NCBI RefSeq assembly: GCF_000787575.1 | Contig: NW_012236520.1 | Coordinates: 434,001-498,000, forward strand | DNA length: 64,000 nt | Direction of reading: 5' to 3' | DNA from: Acytostelium subglobosum LB1 | Taxonomy: Eukaryota; Evosea; Eumycetozoa; Acytosteliales; Acytosteliaceae | Part shown: piece after piece, positions 62,574 through 64,000 of the stretch | Layout of the letters: each line of letters begins with the position of its first letter | How positions within the stretch are numbered: position 1 is the first letter of the stretch | Made by a program: the position numbers and the translations under genes | The notes under the pieces: generated by a model | Seen by the model: only the letters and a program-made list of their open reading frames with translations | Databases searched by the model: none | What the model was told of the DNA's origin: nothing

Positions 62574-64000
62574 ATGGAGATGGATAACCCTTCACAACAA
62601 CAACCTATTAGATTCTTTGAAGTGTTTAGAAATAAGATCATTTATAGAAAGATATTCTCATTCATACCACTTGGTGATAAGTTATCTAGACCATTGGATA
62701 AGATCACAGATGCTCAATGGATATGTGAACGCAACTATTATGAACTGCTGCGTGATATCGTATTGAACACCAACAAGAAGTTGATCTACTCGCCCGAGTC
62801 ACTACATCGCATCTGTCAACATGTTCGCGATATCGAGCTCTTTGACGCCATCTACCGCGCACAGGACGAGTTTGACAAGTCTGTGTGCGCCATTGACTAT
62901 GCAGCGATCACTGGCAACTTGGAGATCATCAAGCTGATCGAGAAGCACGCGACACGCACACCTCGCGCCACCACCAAGGCCATCGACAATGCCGCATCAA
63001 ACAATCATCTCGAGACACTACAGTACCTGCATTATACACGTGCCGATGGCGCGACCGTCGACGCCATGGACAATGCAGCAGCAGGTGGCTTCATCGATAC
63101 CATCAAGTGGTTGAACAGCAACAGGTCAGAGGGATGCACACATCTTGCCGTCGACAAGGCATCAGAGCGTGGACATTTGGAGGTTGTCAAGTTCTTGACC
63201 GAGGCCAACAAACCAGCCACAATCGCAGCCATGAACAATGCTTCACTTAACAAACACTTTGACGTCGTCAAGTACCTTAATGCTAACAGGACAGAGGGTT
63301 GTACTACCGATGCTGTAAGTTATTCATTCAATCATTCAATCATTCAATGACTAACTCACATATTCATTCATTCAACAATATAGATTGATTACGCTGCGGA
63401 GGCAGGATCATTGGATATAGTACAATATTTAACAGAGAATAGGACTGAAGGCTGTACATTCTCGGCAATGAATGGTGCTGCCAAGAAGGGACATCTGGAG
63501 GTGATCCAATATCTACATGCCAATAGAACAGAGGGCGCGACATCGAGTGCATTGCTGTCGGCCTGCATGGGCCTCAACTTGGAGGTGATCAAATTCTTGG
63601 TGCTCAATCGCACTGAGCCCATCTCTGAGTTTTGTTTCGATCAGGCTTGTTACGCTGGCAGTTTGGAAATTGTCAAGTTCCTGGATTCACATGGATTCGT
63701 TGCCAAGCCACGATCAATGGACCGCGCTGCCCAAGGTGGCAAACTAGACATTGTCGAGTATCTTCACATCAATCGATCAGAGGGCTGTACAACAGAGGCC
63801 ATGGATATTGCATGTAAGTATTAGTTCAAAGTCCAAGTCCTCACTTACTCACTCACTCACTCATTCACAATCACTTCCACTTCCAAGGCACAAGAGGCTT
63901 CCTGAATATAGTACAATTCCTTCATAACAATAGAACAGAGGGATGCACAGATCGTGCATTTGATTCAGCGGTTCAGTTTGGACATTTGGATGTGATGAAG
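62574..64000 (+). CDS. Dictyostelid ankyrin-repeat-like protein (cut by window end)
   Basis: Three exons are visible (62574-63314, 63384-63813, 63888 to the window end), giving at least 428 aa. The N-terminal box FRNKIIYRKIFSFI and DAQWICERNYYELL match the other two family members in the window. Repeats are regular here, about 34 residues each, with the pattern A-x-x-GHLEVVKFLxxNRTEGCTxxAMxxA, for example KKGHLEVIQYLHANRTEGA and QGGKLDIVEYLHINRSEGC. This NRTEG-CT ankyrin variant is typical of large dictyostelid families. Both introns keep phase. The C-terminus lies beyond base 64000. Confidence 0.88.

Overview
The window is nuclear DNA of a social amoeba (dictyostelid). The evidence is short GT-AG introns (about 50-140 nt) with GTAAGT or GTATGT donors, intergenic and intronic DNA saturated with TCAA/TTGA tetranucleotide runs, Q/N/T-rich protein tracts, and lineage-typical families: FNIP repeats, dictyostelid ankyrin-like repeats, IPT/TIG surface proteins, crl-type GPCRs, RasGEF expansion and tRNA-associated TRE LINEs. 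Coding GC is clearly higher than in Dictyostelium discoideum, so a non-discoideum lineage (Cavenderia, Heterostelium, Acytostelium or Tieghemostelium-like) is likely. I cannot name the species.

Layout. 0-10 kb (mostly minus strand): start of a secreted protein, an ankyrin-like protein, a small Cys-rich protein, an Old Yellow Enzyme, three tandem secreted class-3 lipases and a small unknown protein. 11-24 kb (plus strand): a GPI-type IPT/TIG protein, a transmembrane IPT/TIG receptor fused to a cytoplasmic RasGEF, adenylosuccinate lyase, and a GRAM-RhoGAP-RasGEF protein. 23.8-24.1 kb holds a TRE relic beside what reads as a circularly permuted tRNA gene. 24-34 kb: a second ankyrin-like protein, Rae1/Gle2, a Tudor-like/low-complexity protein and a SANT-domain protein. 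35-42 kb: a crl-type GPCR, an FNIP protein, ribosomal P2, a dual-specificity phosphatase and a G-alpha subunit. 43-45.6 kb: an organelle-like tRNA-Gln with a TRE-type LINE inserted about 60 bp downstream, with a 10-bp target duplication and a 100-N assembly gap. 45.8-64 kb: a four-pass membrane protein, a probable Mediator subunit 16, two GH25 lysozymes, a Q-rich protein with an sHSP-like domain, a 4-kb gene-poor stretch, NDC80, and a third ankyrin-like gene cut by the window end.

Main points. (1) The adjacent IPT/TIG pair, one predicted GPI-anchored and one carrying its own RasGEF, looks like a self-contained cell-surface-to-Ras signalling module. (2) The locus at 23998-24074 (minus) has the 3' half of a tRNA before the 5' half; the refolded molecule satisfies nearly all tRNA invariants. 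(3) Introns of the receptor-RasGEF, GPCR and G-alpha genes share a palindromic core, GGAATCATTCC, mostly followed by CACTCA. Gene models below were spliced by hand; exon coordinates are in the evidence fields.
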